Source: Bog-473 sp036502025
GTDB lineage: Bacteria > Actinomycetota > Acidimicrobiia > Acidimicrobiales > RAAP-2
Direction: 5' to 3'
NCBI GenBank assembly: GCA_036502025.1
Contig: DASXZJ010000057.1
Location: 1-18,448, forward strand
DNA length: 18,448 nt
The notes under the pieces were generated by a model. It was not told where the DNA came from and did not search any database. It saw only the letters and a list, made by a program, of their open reading frames with translations. Position numbers and translations under genes: made by a program. Positions 1 through 8,068 of this stretch are shown one piece after another (the first letter of the stretch is position 1; each line of letters opens with the position of its first letter).

Positions 1-113
1 AGCCCACCCCGCAAACCACCAGGGAGAGGTTCACGTAGGCTGTCCCGACGGAGTTGTCCCCGGGTCGGCGAGTTTCATGCCTAAATATCGCCCGCCCATG
101 GGCAGAACTCCCT

Positions 114-202
114 GGAGAGGTGCGAGAGCGGCCGAATCGGACTCACTGCTAATGAGTTGACCTGGGTAACCGGGTCCGAGGGTTCAAATCCCTCCCTCTC
201 CG
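114..202 (+). tRNA. tRNA-Ser (anticodon GCU)
   Basis: The cloverleaf folds by eye. The acceptor arm GGAGAGG (114-120) pairs with CCTCTCC (195-201), followed by discriminator G202. The anticodon stem ACTCA/TGAGT encloses loop CTGCTAA (146-152) with anticodon GCT at 148-150, which reads Ser codons AGC/AGU. The T-arm GAGGG-TTCAAAT-CCCTC spans 178-194. A long variable arm between the anticodon and T stems, with its own GACC/GGTC pairing, marks a class II tRNA, as expected for Ser. The 3' CCA is not encoded. A TAAATAT tract at 82-88 could be its -10 element, but no well-spaced -35 is visible. Confidence 0.95.
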
Positions 203-208
203 CTCGGG

Positions 209-233
209 GGCCGGGCACGATTCGTGTCCGGCC
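209..233 (+). terminator. Hairpin just downstream of tRNA-Ser
   Basis: An inverted repeat of 11 pairs (209-219 with 223-233, one G-U wobble) closes on a 3-nt loop seven bases after the tRNA. There is no T tract behind it, which is common in GC-rich actinobacteria. It probably ends or processes the tRNA transcript before rimO. Confidence 0.5.
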
Positions 234-304
234 GGGGAAGCCTGCTGCGGCGGGCGTGCCGTGCATCGCCACCGTGGCGGTCCGGTCTGGTGCGAGGAGA
301 GCGT

Positions 305-1684
305 GTGGTCGAAGGTCTGTACTGGTTGCAGACCCTGGGGTGCCCGAAGAACCAGGTTGACTCGGACAAGCTCGAGGGGCACCTGGCTGGGCAGGGGTAC
401 CGCCGGGCTGCCGATCCGGCTCAGGCCGATCTGGTGGTCGTCAACACCTGCGCCTTCATCGAGTCGGCCCGCCAGGAGTCCATTGACGCGGTGCTCGAGC
501 TGGCCGATGTGCGGGCCCCGGGCGCCCGCCTGGTGGTCACCGGCTGCCTGGCCGAGCGCTACGGCGCCGAGCTGCGCGACGCCCTGCCCGAGGTCGACCT
601 GGTGGCCGGCTTCGGGGTCGAACTGACCGACCAGCCCGCGCCGGGCGGCGTGCCCGTCGCCCTGGCCGCCAAGCCCGGACCCCGCCCCACCAAGGGCTTC
701 GACCTGCTCGAGCTGGCCCGCCCCGCCTCCGAGGTCCCCTGGGCCTATATAAAGGTGGCCGAGGGGTGCGACCGCATCTGCGGCTTCTGCGCCATCCCCT
801 CCTTCCGGGGCAAGCAGCGCTCGCGCTCGACGGCCGAGGTGATGGCCGAGCTCGACCTCCTGCTGGCCGGGGGGACCGCGCCCGACGGCCGGCCGGCTCC
901 CCCCATGCGCGAGATCGTGCTGGTGGCCCAGGACCTGGCCTCCTACGGCCGGGACCGTTCCCGGCCGGGCGAGCGGGTCAAGGCCGGCCGCTCACCGATC
1001 GCGGCCCTGACCAGGGCCATCGCCGACAAAGTCGAGCGCACCCGGCTGCTCTACCTCTACCCCTCGGGGCTGACCGACGAGCTGATCTCGGCCGTGCTGA
1101 GCACGGGCGTGCCCTACTTCGACCTCTCCCTCCAGCACGTGTCACGCCCGCTGCTGGCCCGCATGCGGCGCTGGGGCGACGGCGAGCGCTTCCTGCGGCG
1201 CATCGCCGACATCCGGGCTGCCGACGAGCAGGCCACCTTCCGCTCCTCGTTCATCCTCGGCTATCCCGGCGAGACCGAGCGCGACCACGACCTCCTCCTC
1301 CAGTTCCTGGCCGAGGCCCAGCTGGACTGGGCCGGGTTCTTCCCCTTCTCCAACGAGGTGGGCACCCATGCCGCCGGCCTGCCCGACCAGGTGCCCACTG
1401 CGCTGGCCCTGGAACGGCTGCGCGAGTGCGCCGAGCTGCAGGACGGCATCACCGCCGCCCGCCGCGACCGGCTGATCGGCCAGGCGCGCCAGGTGCTGGT
1501 GGACGCGCCCGGCCGCGGCCGGACGGTCCACGAGGCGCCCGAGATCGACGGCATCGTCCACCTGCCGGCCGACACCGTGCCCGGAGAACTGCTCACGGTG
1601 CTGGTGACCGCAGCCGAGGGCCCCGACCTGCACGCCGTCCGGGTGGCCGGCCGCCAGCCCGCCACCCTGGGTGCGTCCCGGTGA
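305..1684 (+). CDS. rimO: Ribosomal protein S12 methylthiotransferase RimO
   Basis: RimO is a radical-SAM enzyme that adds a methylthio group to a conserved Asp of ribosomal protein S12, using two [4Fe-4S] clusters in the cytoplasm. The 459-residue product shows the N-terminal UPF0004 domain with three cluster cysteines (C13 in TLGCPKNQVDS, C49 in NTCAF, C81 in TGCLAERYG). The radical-SAM triad CDRICGFC follows (C155, C159, C162), then family strings such as QDLASYGRD and DLSLQHVS, and a C-terminal region in the place of the TRAM domain. The TLGCPKNQVDSD string separates RimO from the related tRNA enzyme MiaB. The start is the GTG at 305, with GAGGAG at 294-299; an in-frame GTG at 224 would add a non-conserved leader that runs through the tRNA terminator hairpin. 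The stop overlaps the pgsA start by 4 nt. Confidence 0.93.
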   Translation: MVEGLYWLQTLGCPKNQVDSDKLEGHLAGQGYRRAADPAQADLVVVNTCAFIESARQESIDAVLELADVRAPGARLVVTGCLAERYGAELRDALPEVDLVAGFGVELTDQPAPGGVPVALAAKPGPRPTKGFDLLELARPASEVPWAYIKVAEGCDRICGFCAIPSFRGKQRSRSTAEVMAELDLLLAGGTAPDGRPAPPMREIVLVAQDLASYGRDRSRPGERVKAGRSPIAALTRAIADKVERTRLLYLYPSGLTDELISAVLSTGVPYFDLSLQHVSRPLLARMRRWGDGERFLRRIADIRAADEQATFRSSFILGYPGETERDHDLLLQFLAEAQLDWAGFFPFSNEVGTHAAGLPDQVPTALALERLRECAELQDGITAARRDRLIGQARQVLVDAPGRGRTVHEAPEIDGIVHLPADTVPGELLTVLVTAAEGPDLHAVRVAGRQPATLGASR

Positions 1685-2265
1685 CCGACGCCGAGGCCCC
1701 CGGGCTCAAGAAGTTCACCTTCGGGCCCACCGCCCTGGCCACGCCGGCCAACGCCGTCACCATCGCCCGCCTCCTGGCCGCCCCGGTGTTCGTCATCATG
1801 ATCGTGGTCTGGGGGGCGGCCTGGTTCAACGTGGTGGTGGGCCTCATCGTCGCCGGCAGCGACGGCGTGGACGGCTACATGGCCCGGCGCCAGGGGACCA
1901 CCCGCTCGGGTGCCTTCCTGGATCCGCTGGCCGACAAGGCCGTGGTCCTCGGCGCTCTCGGTGCCTTGGCGGCCAAGGGTCACCTGCCCTGGGCGGCGGT
2001 CATCCTCATCGCGGTGCGCGAGGTCGGGATGCAGGTCTACCGGTCGTGGGCGGCTCGCCGTGGTGTCTCCATCCCGGCCCGCAACTCGGCCAAGTTGAAG
2101 ACCTTCGTGCAGGACTTCGCCGTCGGCACCTGCATCATCCCCCCGCTGGCCCACAATGTCCCCGTGCAGCTCACCGTGATCTGGTTCGCCACAGCCCTGA
2201 CCCTCTTCACCGGCGCGCAGTATCTGATCGACGGGCGCAGGGCGTTCAAGGAGGCCGGCGCGTGA
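1681..2265 (+). CDS. pgsA: CDP-alcohol phosphatidyltransferase, probable phosphatidylglycerophosphate synthase
   Basis: This integral membrane enzyme transfers a phosphatidyl group from CDP-diacylglycerol to an alcohol, most likely glycerol-3-phosphate, in phosphatidylglycerol/cardiolipin synthesis. The 194-residue product has several hydrophobic helices and the family signature: D61, D64-G65, A68-R69, G77, D81 and D85 (DGVDGYMAR, then GAFLDPLADK). The gap between the AR and the downstream G is 7 residues; the textbook motif has about 8, and all acidic residues are retained. The GTG start overlaps the rimO stop (GTGA) and its own stop overlaps the cinA start, so translation is probably coupled. 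A phosphatidylinositol-type substrate cannot be excluded, but the position beside cinA is typical of pgsA. Confidence 0.88.
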   Translation: MTDAEAPGLKKFTFGPTALATPANAVTIARLLAAPVFVIMIVVWGAAWFNVVVGLIVAGSDGVDGYMARRQGTTRSGAFLDPLADKAVVLGALGALAAKGHLPWAAVILIAVREVGMQVYRSWAARRGVSIPARNSAKLKTFVQDFAVGTCIIPPLAHNVPVQLTVIWFATALTLFTGAQYLIDGRRAFKEAGA

Positions 2266-3530
2266 GGATCGAGATCGTGGCGGTGGGCACCGAGCTCCTG
2301 CTCGGGCAGATCGCCGACACCAACTCGGCCTGGCTGGGCGACCGCCTGGCCGCCAACGGGGTCACCTCGCACTTCCATCAGGCGGTGGGCGACAACCACG
2401 AGCGCATGACCCTGGCCTTCCGAACCGCGCTGGCCCGCAGCGACGGCATCATCGTCTGCGGCGGGCTGGGCCCGACGCCAGATGACATCACCCGCGAGGC
2501 CATCGCCGACGTGATGGGGGTCGAGCTCGCGCGCGACCAGGCCATCGTCGACGTCATCGCGGGCTTCTTCTCGGCCCGCGGCCGCACCATGTCGGCCAAC
2601 AACGCCCGCCAGGCCGACATCCCGGTGGGGGCCACCGTCATCCCCCAGCGCGGCGGCACGGCACCCGGCCTCATCTGCCCATTGGGCAACAAGGTCATCT
2701 ACGCCGTCCCCGGGGTGCCCTACGAGATGGCCGAGATGTTCGACCGCGCCATCCTGCCCGACCTGCGCGCCCGGATGGCCGCCGTGGGTGAGGAGGGCGT
2801 CATCGTCAGCCGGGTGCTGCGCACCTGGGGGGCCAGCGAGTCCGGGCTGGCCGAGTCCCTCCAGTCCCGCATCGACGCGCTCGACGACGCGGGGTCGACC
2901 ACGTTGGCCTTCCTCGCCTCGGGCATCGAGGGGATCAAGGTGCGGATCACGGCGCGCGCCGCCACGACATCCGAAGGCACGACCCTGCTCGATACGGAGG
3001 AGCAACTCGTCCGCGCCGCCATCACGGCCCAACTCGGCGACATCGTCTTCGGCGTCGACGACGAGTCGATGGAGGTCGCGGTGGCCGCCCGGCTCATCGC
3101 GCTCGGGCTCACCCTCGGCGTGGCCGAGTCGCTCACCGGCGGCCTCATCGCGTCGCGGTTGGTCAACGTCCCGGGTGCCTCGTCGTGGTTCCGCGGCGGC
3201 GTGGTGGCCTACCACGAGCAACTGAAGTTCGACATCCTCGGCGTGCCGGTGGGCCCGGTGGTCTCGGAGAAGGCGGCGGCCGCCATGGCCGAAGGTGTGC
3301 GCCGCGTGACGGGCGCCGATGTCGGCCTCGGCATCACCGGGGTGGCCGGGCCCGAGGACCAGGAGGGGGTGGCACCGGGCACCATCTTCGTGGGCCTCGC
3401 CCTGCCCGACGGCGGCACCGAGACCAGGGAGCTCCGCTTGCCCGGTGACCGCGAGCGGGTGCGCCAGTACGGGGCCATTTCCGCCCTTGACCTGCTGCGC
3501 AGGGCGCTGATCGCCCTCGAATCCGCCTAG
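2262..3530 (+). CDS. cinA: CinA-family protein (nicotinamide-nucleotide amidohydrolase PncC type)
   Basis: This 422-residue protein has the standard two-domain CinA layout. The N-terminal MoCF-like (molybdopterin-binding) domain begins VRIEIVAVGTELLLGQ and contains GGLGPTPDD. The C-terminal CinA/PncC domain from about residue 275 contains AESLTGG (S290 at the catalytic Ser position), FRGGVVAY and GITGVAGP. The family hydrolyses NMN to nicotinate mononucleotide in pyridine-nucleotide salvage; the N-terminal domain can carry ADP-ribose pyrophosphatase activity in some members. AAGGAGG at 2248-2254 stands 7 nt before the GTG start, and the GTGA overlap with pgsA continues the operon. In many bacteria cinA directly precedes recA; here recA is about 9.3 kb downstream. 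Confidence 0.92.
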   Translation: MRIEIVAVGTELLLGQIADTNSAWLGDRLAANGVTSHFHQAVGDNHERMTLAFRTALARSDGIIVCGGLGPTPDDITREAIADVMGVELARDQAIVDVIAGFFSARGRTMSANNARQADIPVGATVIPQRGGTAPGLICPLGNKVIYAVPGVPYEMAEMFDRAILPDLRARMAAVGEEGVIVSRVLRTWGASESGLAESLQSRIDALDDAGSTTLAFLASGIEGIKVRITARAATTSEGTTLLDTEEQLVRAAITAQLGDIVFGVDDESMEVAVAARLIALGLTLGVAESLTGGLIASRLVNVPGASSWFRGGVVAYHEQLKFDILGVPVGPVVSEKAAAAMAEGVRRVTGADVGLGITGVAGPEDQEGVAPGTIFVGLALPDGGTETRELRLPGDRERVRQYGAISALDLLRRALIALESA

Positions 3531-3632
3531 GGGAACCCCCACGCCCGCGCCGGCGCCTCACAGGGGGACCACAGGCGGGCCACACTGGGCCGGTAGCTCA
3601 CGGTGGGAATCTGTCGCCCGGGAGGTAATTCG
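3531..3632 (+). other. Intergenic gap before the two-component operon
   Basis: This 102-nt gap follows cinA. It contains a 10-bp perfect palindrome (GCGCCGGCGC, 3547-3556) inside weaker GC-rich inverted repeats, which may act as a transcription end, and the GGAGGT ribosome-binding site (3621-3626) of the next gene. No convincing promoter is visible, but one is expected because the functional theme changes here. Confidence 0.3.
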
Positions 3633-4346
3633 GTGAAAACTGAGAGCGGGCCCAGGGTCCTGGTGGTGGATGACGAACCCTCGATCGTCGATGCGGTGGC
3701 CACGTCACTGCGGTACGAGGGGTTCACGGTGGACGAGGCGATCACGGGCCGGCGCGCCCTGGCCCAGGCGCAGGAGGACCCGCCCGACCTGGTCATCCTC
3801 GATGTGATGCTGCCCGACCTCGACGGCCTCGAGGTCACCCGTCGCCTGCGGGCCGACGGGTTGCGGGTGCCGGTTCTTTTTCTGACCGCCCGTGACACCC
3901 TCCAGGACAAACTGGCGGGCCTCACCATCGGCGGCGACGACTACGTCACCAAGCCCTTCGCGCTGGCCGAGCTGATCGCCCGCGTGCACGCCATCCTGCG
4001 CCGCACCGGGTACGAGCCCGAGGACGACGGGGTGCTGCGCTTCGCCGACCTCGAGCTCGACGAGAGCGCGCACGAGGTGCGCCGCGGCGGCAACGACATC
4101 CAACTCACCGCCACCGAGTTCAACCTGTTGCGCTACTTCCTGCTCAACCCGCGCCACGTGCTCTCCAAGGCGCAGATCCTCGACCACGTCTGGCACTACG
4201 ACTTCGGCGGCGACGGCAACGTGGTCGAGACCTACGTGAGCTACCTGCGCAAGAAGCTGGAGCGCTACGGCCCCCCGCTCATCCACACCATCCGTCTCGT
4301 CGGCTACACCCTGCGGGAGTCAGAGACGTCCAACGGATCGTCCTAG
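3633..4346 (+). CDS. OmpR/PhoB-family response regulator
   Basis: This is a cytoplasmic DNA-binding regulator of a two-component system. The 237-residue product has a receiver domain at about residues 8-120, with the acidic pair D13/D14, phospho-acceptor D57 (VILDVMLPD), T85 and K107 (TKPF). A winged-helix DNA-binding domain lies at about 135-232 (LTATEFNLLRYFLLNP, then VVETYVSYLRKKL). GTG 3633 is chosen as start because GGAGGT lies 7 nt before it and the receiver strand begins a few residues in; a GTG at 3603 would add non-conserved sequence. Its TAG stop overlaps the kinase GTG by one base, so the two genes are translated together. It probably controls its own operon and/or the envelope genes downstream. 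Confidence 0.93.
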   Translation: MKTESGPRVLVVDDEPSIVDAVATSLRYEGFTVDEAITGRRALAQAQEDPPDLVILDVMLPDLDGLEVTRRLRADGLRVPVLFLTARDTLQDKLAGLTIGGDDYVTKPFALAELIARVHAILRRTGYEPEDDGVLRFADLELDESAHEVRRGGNDIQLTATEFNLLRYFLLNPRHVLSKAQILDHVWHYDFGGDGNVVETYVSYLRKKLERYGPPLIHTIRLVGYTLRESETSNGSS

Positions 4347-6016
4347 TGTCGCTGCGTCTCCGACTCCTGGTGGCCGTGGGGGCGATCGCCATGATCGCGC
4401 TGGTGGTGGCCGACTTCGCCACCTATTCGGCGCTCCGCTCCTCGCTCTACAAGCAGGATGACCAGAATTTGGCGCAGAGCTCGCTACGGGTAGGGCGGTT
4501 CCTCAACGAGACCTCGTGCCCTACGCCGAACTCGTCGGTCTTCGGACCGGGCAGTGGCGGTGTGAGCGGCGGCACCATCGGAGGTGGCCCATCGAGTGGT
4601 GACAACGGAGCGGGCGGTTTCGGTTCCATTCCCTTCATCGAGGTCCGCGGCACCAGCAGTGGAGTCGTGTCACAGTGCCCTGCCTATGTGGGCACCCAGG
4701 CCTACAGCCCCCAATTGCCGAGCCACCTTCCTGCCCCTTCCAACCAGTCCGGCGGCCCGCCAGCGGCCTACTTCACGGTGGGTTCGACCAAGGGCGGCGG
4801 TCCCACGTTCCGGGTGCAGGTGACCGACGTCACCTTGACCAATCAGCTCACCGGTGCCTCCGAGGAGGGAGTGGCCGTGGTGGCGGAGCCCATCGGGGCC
4901 ACTCTCAGCACCTTGCACACCTTGTTCCTCGTTGAGCTCGCCGTCACCGCCGGCGCACTCGTCCTGGCGCTGGCCGGGGGATGGTGGCTCGTCCGCCTCG
5001 GCCTGCGTCCCCTGGCCGAGGTCGAGCGCACGGCGGACTCCATCGCAGCCGGCAACCTCGACCAGCGGGTTCCCGGGGCCGACGACTCCACCGAGGTCGG
5101 GCGCCTGGCCCGGGCCCTCAACGTCATGTTGGAGCGGATCCAAGCCGCCTTCGCGGCGCGGCTGGCCTCCGAAGCCCGGTTGAAGGAGTCCGACCGGCAC
5201 CTGCGCCAGTTCGTGGCCGATGCCTCCCACGAGCTCCGCACGCCCATCGCGGCCGTCTCGGCCTACGCCGAGCTGTTCGAGCGCGGCGCCGATCACCACC
5301 CCGACGACCTACCCCGGGTGATCGCCGGCATCCGCTCGGAGACGGCGCGCATGGACCGCCTGGTCAGCGACCTCCTCGAGCTGGCCCGGCTGGACGAGGG
5401 CGTGCCGCTCCAGATCGTGCCGGTCGAGCTGGTCGGTCTCGCCGCCGACGCGGTGAACACGGCGCGCACGGTGGGCCCGCCGTGGCCGGTGGAGTTCACG
5501 GCGTCGCACCCGGTCGAGGTGATGGGCGACCCGGCCCGCCTCCGCCAGGTCATCGACAACCTGCTGGCCAATGTCCGGGCCCACACACCGGAAGGCACGC
5601 CGACGACGGTCCGGGTCGACCAGGGCGGTCCCATGGCGCAGATCACGGTCACCGACGGCGGCCAGGGCATGCCCACCGACGCTGCCGCCCGCGTCTTCGA
5701 ACGCTTCTACCGGGTCGACCAGGCTCGCGCCCGCGCCAGCGGCGGCTCGGGCCTCGGGCTCTCGATCGTGGCCGCCATCGTCACCGCGCACGGGGGGACG
5801 GTGTCGGCCCAGTCCGAAGTGGGCCGCGGCTTCACGGTCACCGTGCGCATCCCGGTGGCGACCGAAGTGGGCGAGGCCGCGACGGATGGGGTGGCCACCA
5901 CGGCGTCCGGGGCGAGCACGAATGGCGCAGCGGCATTCAGCCCGACGCCTGAGCCGGCCCCGGCGACCACGCCGGGCGTGCCGGGCGTGCCGGGCCCGCC
6001 GGGCCAAACTCCGTGA
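4346..6016 (+). CDS. HAMP-domain sensor histidine kinase
   Basis: This is the membrane sensor paired with the preceding regulator (556 aa). TM1 spans about residues 7-29 and TM2 about 191-216, flanking an extracytoplasmic sensor of about 160 residues that contains a Gly/Ser-rich stretch (about 62-95) and two cysteines (C58, C111) able to form a disulfide. HAMP follows at about 217-270, then the HisKA box with H295 (ADASHELRTPIAA). The ATPase domain shows N405/N409 (IDNLLANVRAH), DGGQGMP and GGSGLGLSIV. An Ala/Thr/Pro-rich tail of about 50 residues follows the catalytic domain, ending in PGVPGVPGPPGQTP. Orthodox two-TM architecture; the signal is unknown. The last codons overlap the yceI start by 4 nt. 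Confidence 0.93.
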   Translation: MSLRLRLLVAVGAIAMIALVVADFATYSALRSSLYKQDDQNLAQSSLRVGRFLNETSCPTPNSSVFGPGSGGVSGGTIGGGPSSGDNGAGGFGSIPFIEVRGTSSGVVSQCPAYVGTQAYSPQLPSHLPAPSNQSGGPPAAYFTVGSTKGGGPTFRVQVTDVTLTNQLTGASEEGVAVVAEPIGATLSTLHTLFLVELAVTAGALVLALAGGWWLVRLGLRPLAEVERTADSIAAGNLDQRVPGADDSTEVGRLARALNVMLERIQAAFAARLASEARLKESDRHLRQFVADASHELRTPIAAVSAYAELFERGADHHPDDLPRVIAGIRSETARMDRLVSDLLELARLDEGVPLQIVPVELVGLAADAVNTARTVGPPWPVEFTASHPVEVMGDPARLRQVIDNLLANVRAHTPEGTPTTVRVDQGGPMAQITVTDGGQGMPTDAAARVFERFYRVDQARARASGGSGLGLSIVAAIVTAHGGTVSAQSEVGRGFTVTVRIPVATEVGEAATDGVATTASGASTNGAAAFSPTPEPAPATTPGVPGVPGPPGQTP

Positions 6017-6726
6017 TCAAGTGGATCATCCGGGTCGCCGTCGCCGTGGTTGTGCTGGCGCTTCTGGTCGAGGGCGCCACTTTCGTCTACATCCACTTCG
6101 TTGAGGGACCGGCGCCCAAGAAGCTGACCCTGCCCACCAGTACGAGCACGACTTCGAAACTCCCGCACGCCCCACCGGCCAGCTTCCCGGCCGGAACGTG
6201 GAGTGCGACCAGCGCCTCGACCGTCGGTTACCGGGTGAACGAGGTGCTCTTCGGCCAGAACAATACGGCGGTCGGGCGCACCCACTCGGTCACCGGGGCG
6301 ATCACCCTGTCGGGCACCGAGGTGAGCGCGGCCACTTTCACCGTGCGGATGGCCACGGTGCACAGTGACCAGAGCCAGCGGGACGCCCAGTTCGACGGGC
6401 GCATCATGGATGTGGCCGCGTTCCCCACATCGAGCTTCACGCTGACCTCGCCGATCGCCCTCGGCAGCAGCACCGGCACGGCAACCGCGCCGGGCACCAC
6501 CGTCAAAGCGACGGCCACCGGCAACCTGACCCTGCGCGGGCAGACCCACGCCGTAACCTTCCCGGTGGCGGCGAGCTACACGGCCACCTCCATCGACGTC
6601 AACGGTGAGATACCCGTCACGTTCGCCACCTGGGCCATTCCCAATCCGGGCTTCTCCGGGATCACCACCGACAACCACGGGACGCTGGAGTTTCTCCTCG
6701 TGCTGCACCCCAGTGCCTCCTCCTGA
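6013..6726 (+). CDS. Membrane-anchored YceI-family protein
   Basis: This 237-residue protein has an N-terminal hydrophobic helix (about residues 5-30) with no lipobox, so it is probably anchored with the rest outside. A Thr/Ser/Pro-rich linker (about 36-60) leads to a YceI-like lipocalin-type beta-barrel (about 60-235). Characteristic features are GTWSATSASTVGYRVNE near the domain start, the HSDQSQRDAQFDGRIMDVAAFP stretch split around residues 118-139, a GNLTLRGQTHAVTFPV strand and a terminal LEFLLVLHP. YceI proteins bind amphiphilic or polyisoprenoid ligands. The GTG start overlaps the kinase stop (GTGA), making it the third cistron of the operon. Placement between a sensor kinase and polyprenyl-phosphate-type glycosyltransferases suggests, by inference only, a role in handling or sensing an isoprenoid carrier. 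Confidence 0.85.
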   Translation: MIKWIIRVAVAVVVLALLVEGATFVYIHFVEGPAPKKLTLPTSTSTTSKLPHAPPASFPAGTWSATSASTVGYRVNEVLFGQNNTAVGRTHSVTGAITLSGTEVSAATFTVRMATVHSDQSQRDAQFDGRIMDVAAFPTSSFTLTSPIALGSSTGTATAPGTTVKATATGNLTLRGQTHAVTFPVAASYTATSIDVNGEIPVTFATWAIPNPGFSGITTDNHGTLEFLLVLHPSASS

Positions 6727-6739
6727 ACGACGATTCACA

Positions 6740-6757
6740 CCCGGGCCACAGCCCGGG
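6740..6757 (+). terminator. GC hairpin between yceI-like gene and GT2 gene
   Basis: A perfect 7-bp stem CCCGGGC/GCCCGGG encloses a CACA loop, 13 nt after the yceI-like stop. No T tract follows, so it may be an attenuating or processing hairpin within the cluster rather than a full terminator. Confidence 0.35.
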
Positions 6758-6787
6758 CCCACGGCAGTCGGAATTAGGGACGCCACG

Positions 6788-8068
6788 ATGACTGACATGA
6801 CCGCGACGGCCGACGTGAACGCCTCGGGCCAGCCGGTGGGCCGGCCCATGGGCGCACCCGAGGGCCGGCCCGAACTCGACCCGCGCCGGGTCCCGCTCGA
6901 TGTCGAGATCGTGGTGCCGGTCTACAACGAGGCCACGCAGCTGGCGGCCCGCATCACCGAGTTGCGCCACTTCCTCGATGAGTCCTTCCCGTTCCGCGCC
7001 CTCGTCACCGTGGTCGACAACGCCAGCACCGACGAGACCTTCGCGGTGGCGAGCGAGCTGGCCGCCATGGTGCCCGGCGTGGCCGCCCTGCACCTGGAGC
7101 GCAAGGGTCGCGGCCACGCCCTGCGCAGCGCCTGGTCGACCAGCACGGCTCCCGTGGTCGCCTACATGGACGTGGACCTCTCCACCGCGCTACCCGCCTT
7201 CCTCCCGCTGGTGGCACCGCTCCTCTCGGGGCACCGCGACGTGGCCATCGGCACCCGTCTGGCCAAGGGAGCCCATGTGGTGCGTGGTCCCAAGCGTGAG
7301 CTCATTTCGCGGGCGTACAACCTGGTGCTCAAACTGTCGCTCCGCGGCCGCTTCAGCGACGCCCAGTGCGGCTTCAAGGCGCTGACCCGCGAGGCCGCCC
7401 TGGCGTTGCTCCCCCTCGTCAAGGACGACGAGTGGTTCTTCGATACCGAGCTGCTGGTGACCGCCGAGCGCCTGGGGCTGCGCATCAGTGAGGTCCCGGT
7501 CGACTGGGTCGACGACCCCGACAGCCGGGTGCAGATCTTCCGCACGGCGGTCAACGACCTGCGGGGCGTGTGGCGGATCTCGCGGCGCGGGGCCCACCGC
7601 CTGGCCTCACGCACGGCCGGCCGGCCGGGCGCGGCGGTCGATCAGGTGGCGGCCGACCAGCTCCTCCGCTTCGCCGGCGTCGGTGCCATCAGCACGCTCG
7701 GGTACCTGTTCCTCTTCATCGCCTGGCGCCCGCTGGCCGGGTCATTCGGGTCCAACGCCCTCGCCCTGGCCATCTGCACCGTCTTCAACACGGCCGTGCA
7801 CCGGGAGCTGGCTTCCTCGATGCACCGCCCCACCTATCGAGGCCGGTTCCTGCTGGTGGCCACCGGGCTTTACGCCGTCAGCCTGAGCCTCACCACGGCC
7901 GCGCTGGTGGGGGCCCACTTCATCGACGCCTCGTCCCTCGCGCTCGCGCTGGTCGGCGTCACCGTCGCCAATGCCGCGGCCGCCGTATTGCGCTTCGCCG
8001 TTCTGCGGGCCTGGGTCTTCCGACCCGGCACGCCCGCACCGACCGCCACCGTGGAGGCATCCTCATGA
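6788..8068 (+). CDS. GT2 family glycosyltransferase fused to a GtrA-like membrane domain
   Basis: This 426-residue protein resembles polyprenyl/dolichyl-phosphate sugar synthases, which load a hexose from an NDP-sugar onto a lipid carrier at the inner membrane face. The GT2 domain (about residues 38-265) shows VPVYNEA, DNASTDET and the metal-binding DVD (128-130), and ends in the VDDPDSRV string common in this subfamily. From about residue 288 a GtrA-like module has four membrane helices and ends in RFAVLRAWVF; such modules are thought to flip or anchor the lipid-linked sugar. The ATG at 6788 has AGGGA at 6776-6780; an ATG at 6797 is an alternative. The stop overlaps the next start as ATGA, so synthase and polytopic transferase form a pair resembling Bacillus YkcC/YkcB. 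Confidence 0.9.
   Translation: MTDMTATADVNASGQPVGRPMGAPEGRPELDPRRVPLDVEIVVPVYNEATQLAARITELRHFLDESFPFRALVTVVDNASTDETFAVASELAAMVPGVAALHLERKGRGHALRSAWSTSTAPVVAYMDVDLSTALPAFLPLVAPLLSGHRDVAIGTRLAKGAHVVRGPKRELISRAYNLVLKLSLRGRFSDAQCGFKALTREAALALLPLVKDDEWFFDTELLVTAERLGLRISEVPVDWVDDPDSRVQIFRTAVNDLRGVWRISRRGAHRLASRTAGRPGAAVDQVAADQLLRFAGVGAISTLGYLFLFIAWRPLAGSFGSNALALAICTVFNTAVHRELASSMHRPTYRGRFLLVATGLYAVSLSLTTAALVGAHFIDASSLALALVGVTVANAAAAVLRFAVLRAWVFRPGTPAPTATVEASS

Noticed and set aside
1..113. Possible end of an upstream gene before the tRNA
   Set aside because: No frame in these 113 nt shows recognisable coding sequence; only the GCCCATGGGC palindrome (94-103) and a TAAATAT tract are visible.
114..202. 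tRNA-Ser as an integration site for a mobile island
   Set aside because: No integrase gene and no repeated tRNA 3' end were found in the window; the genes after it are housekeeping.
766..1680. Long upstream extension of the pgsA frame inside rimO
   Set aside because: It is Arg/Pro-rich shadow sequence; the pgsA family similarity begins after the GTG at 1681.
2037..3542. 501-aa open frame on the minus strand opposite cinA
   Set aside because: It is the complement of a strongly supported cinA gene, has His/Asp/Gly-biased composition typical of GC-rich shadow frames, and shows no domain.
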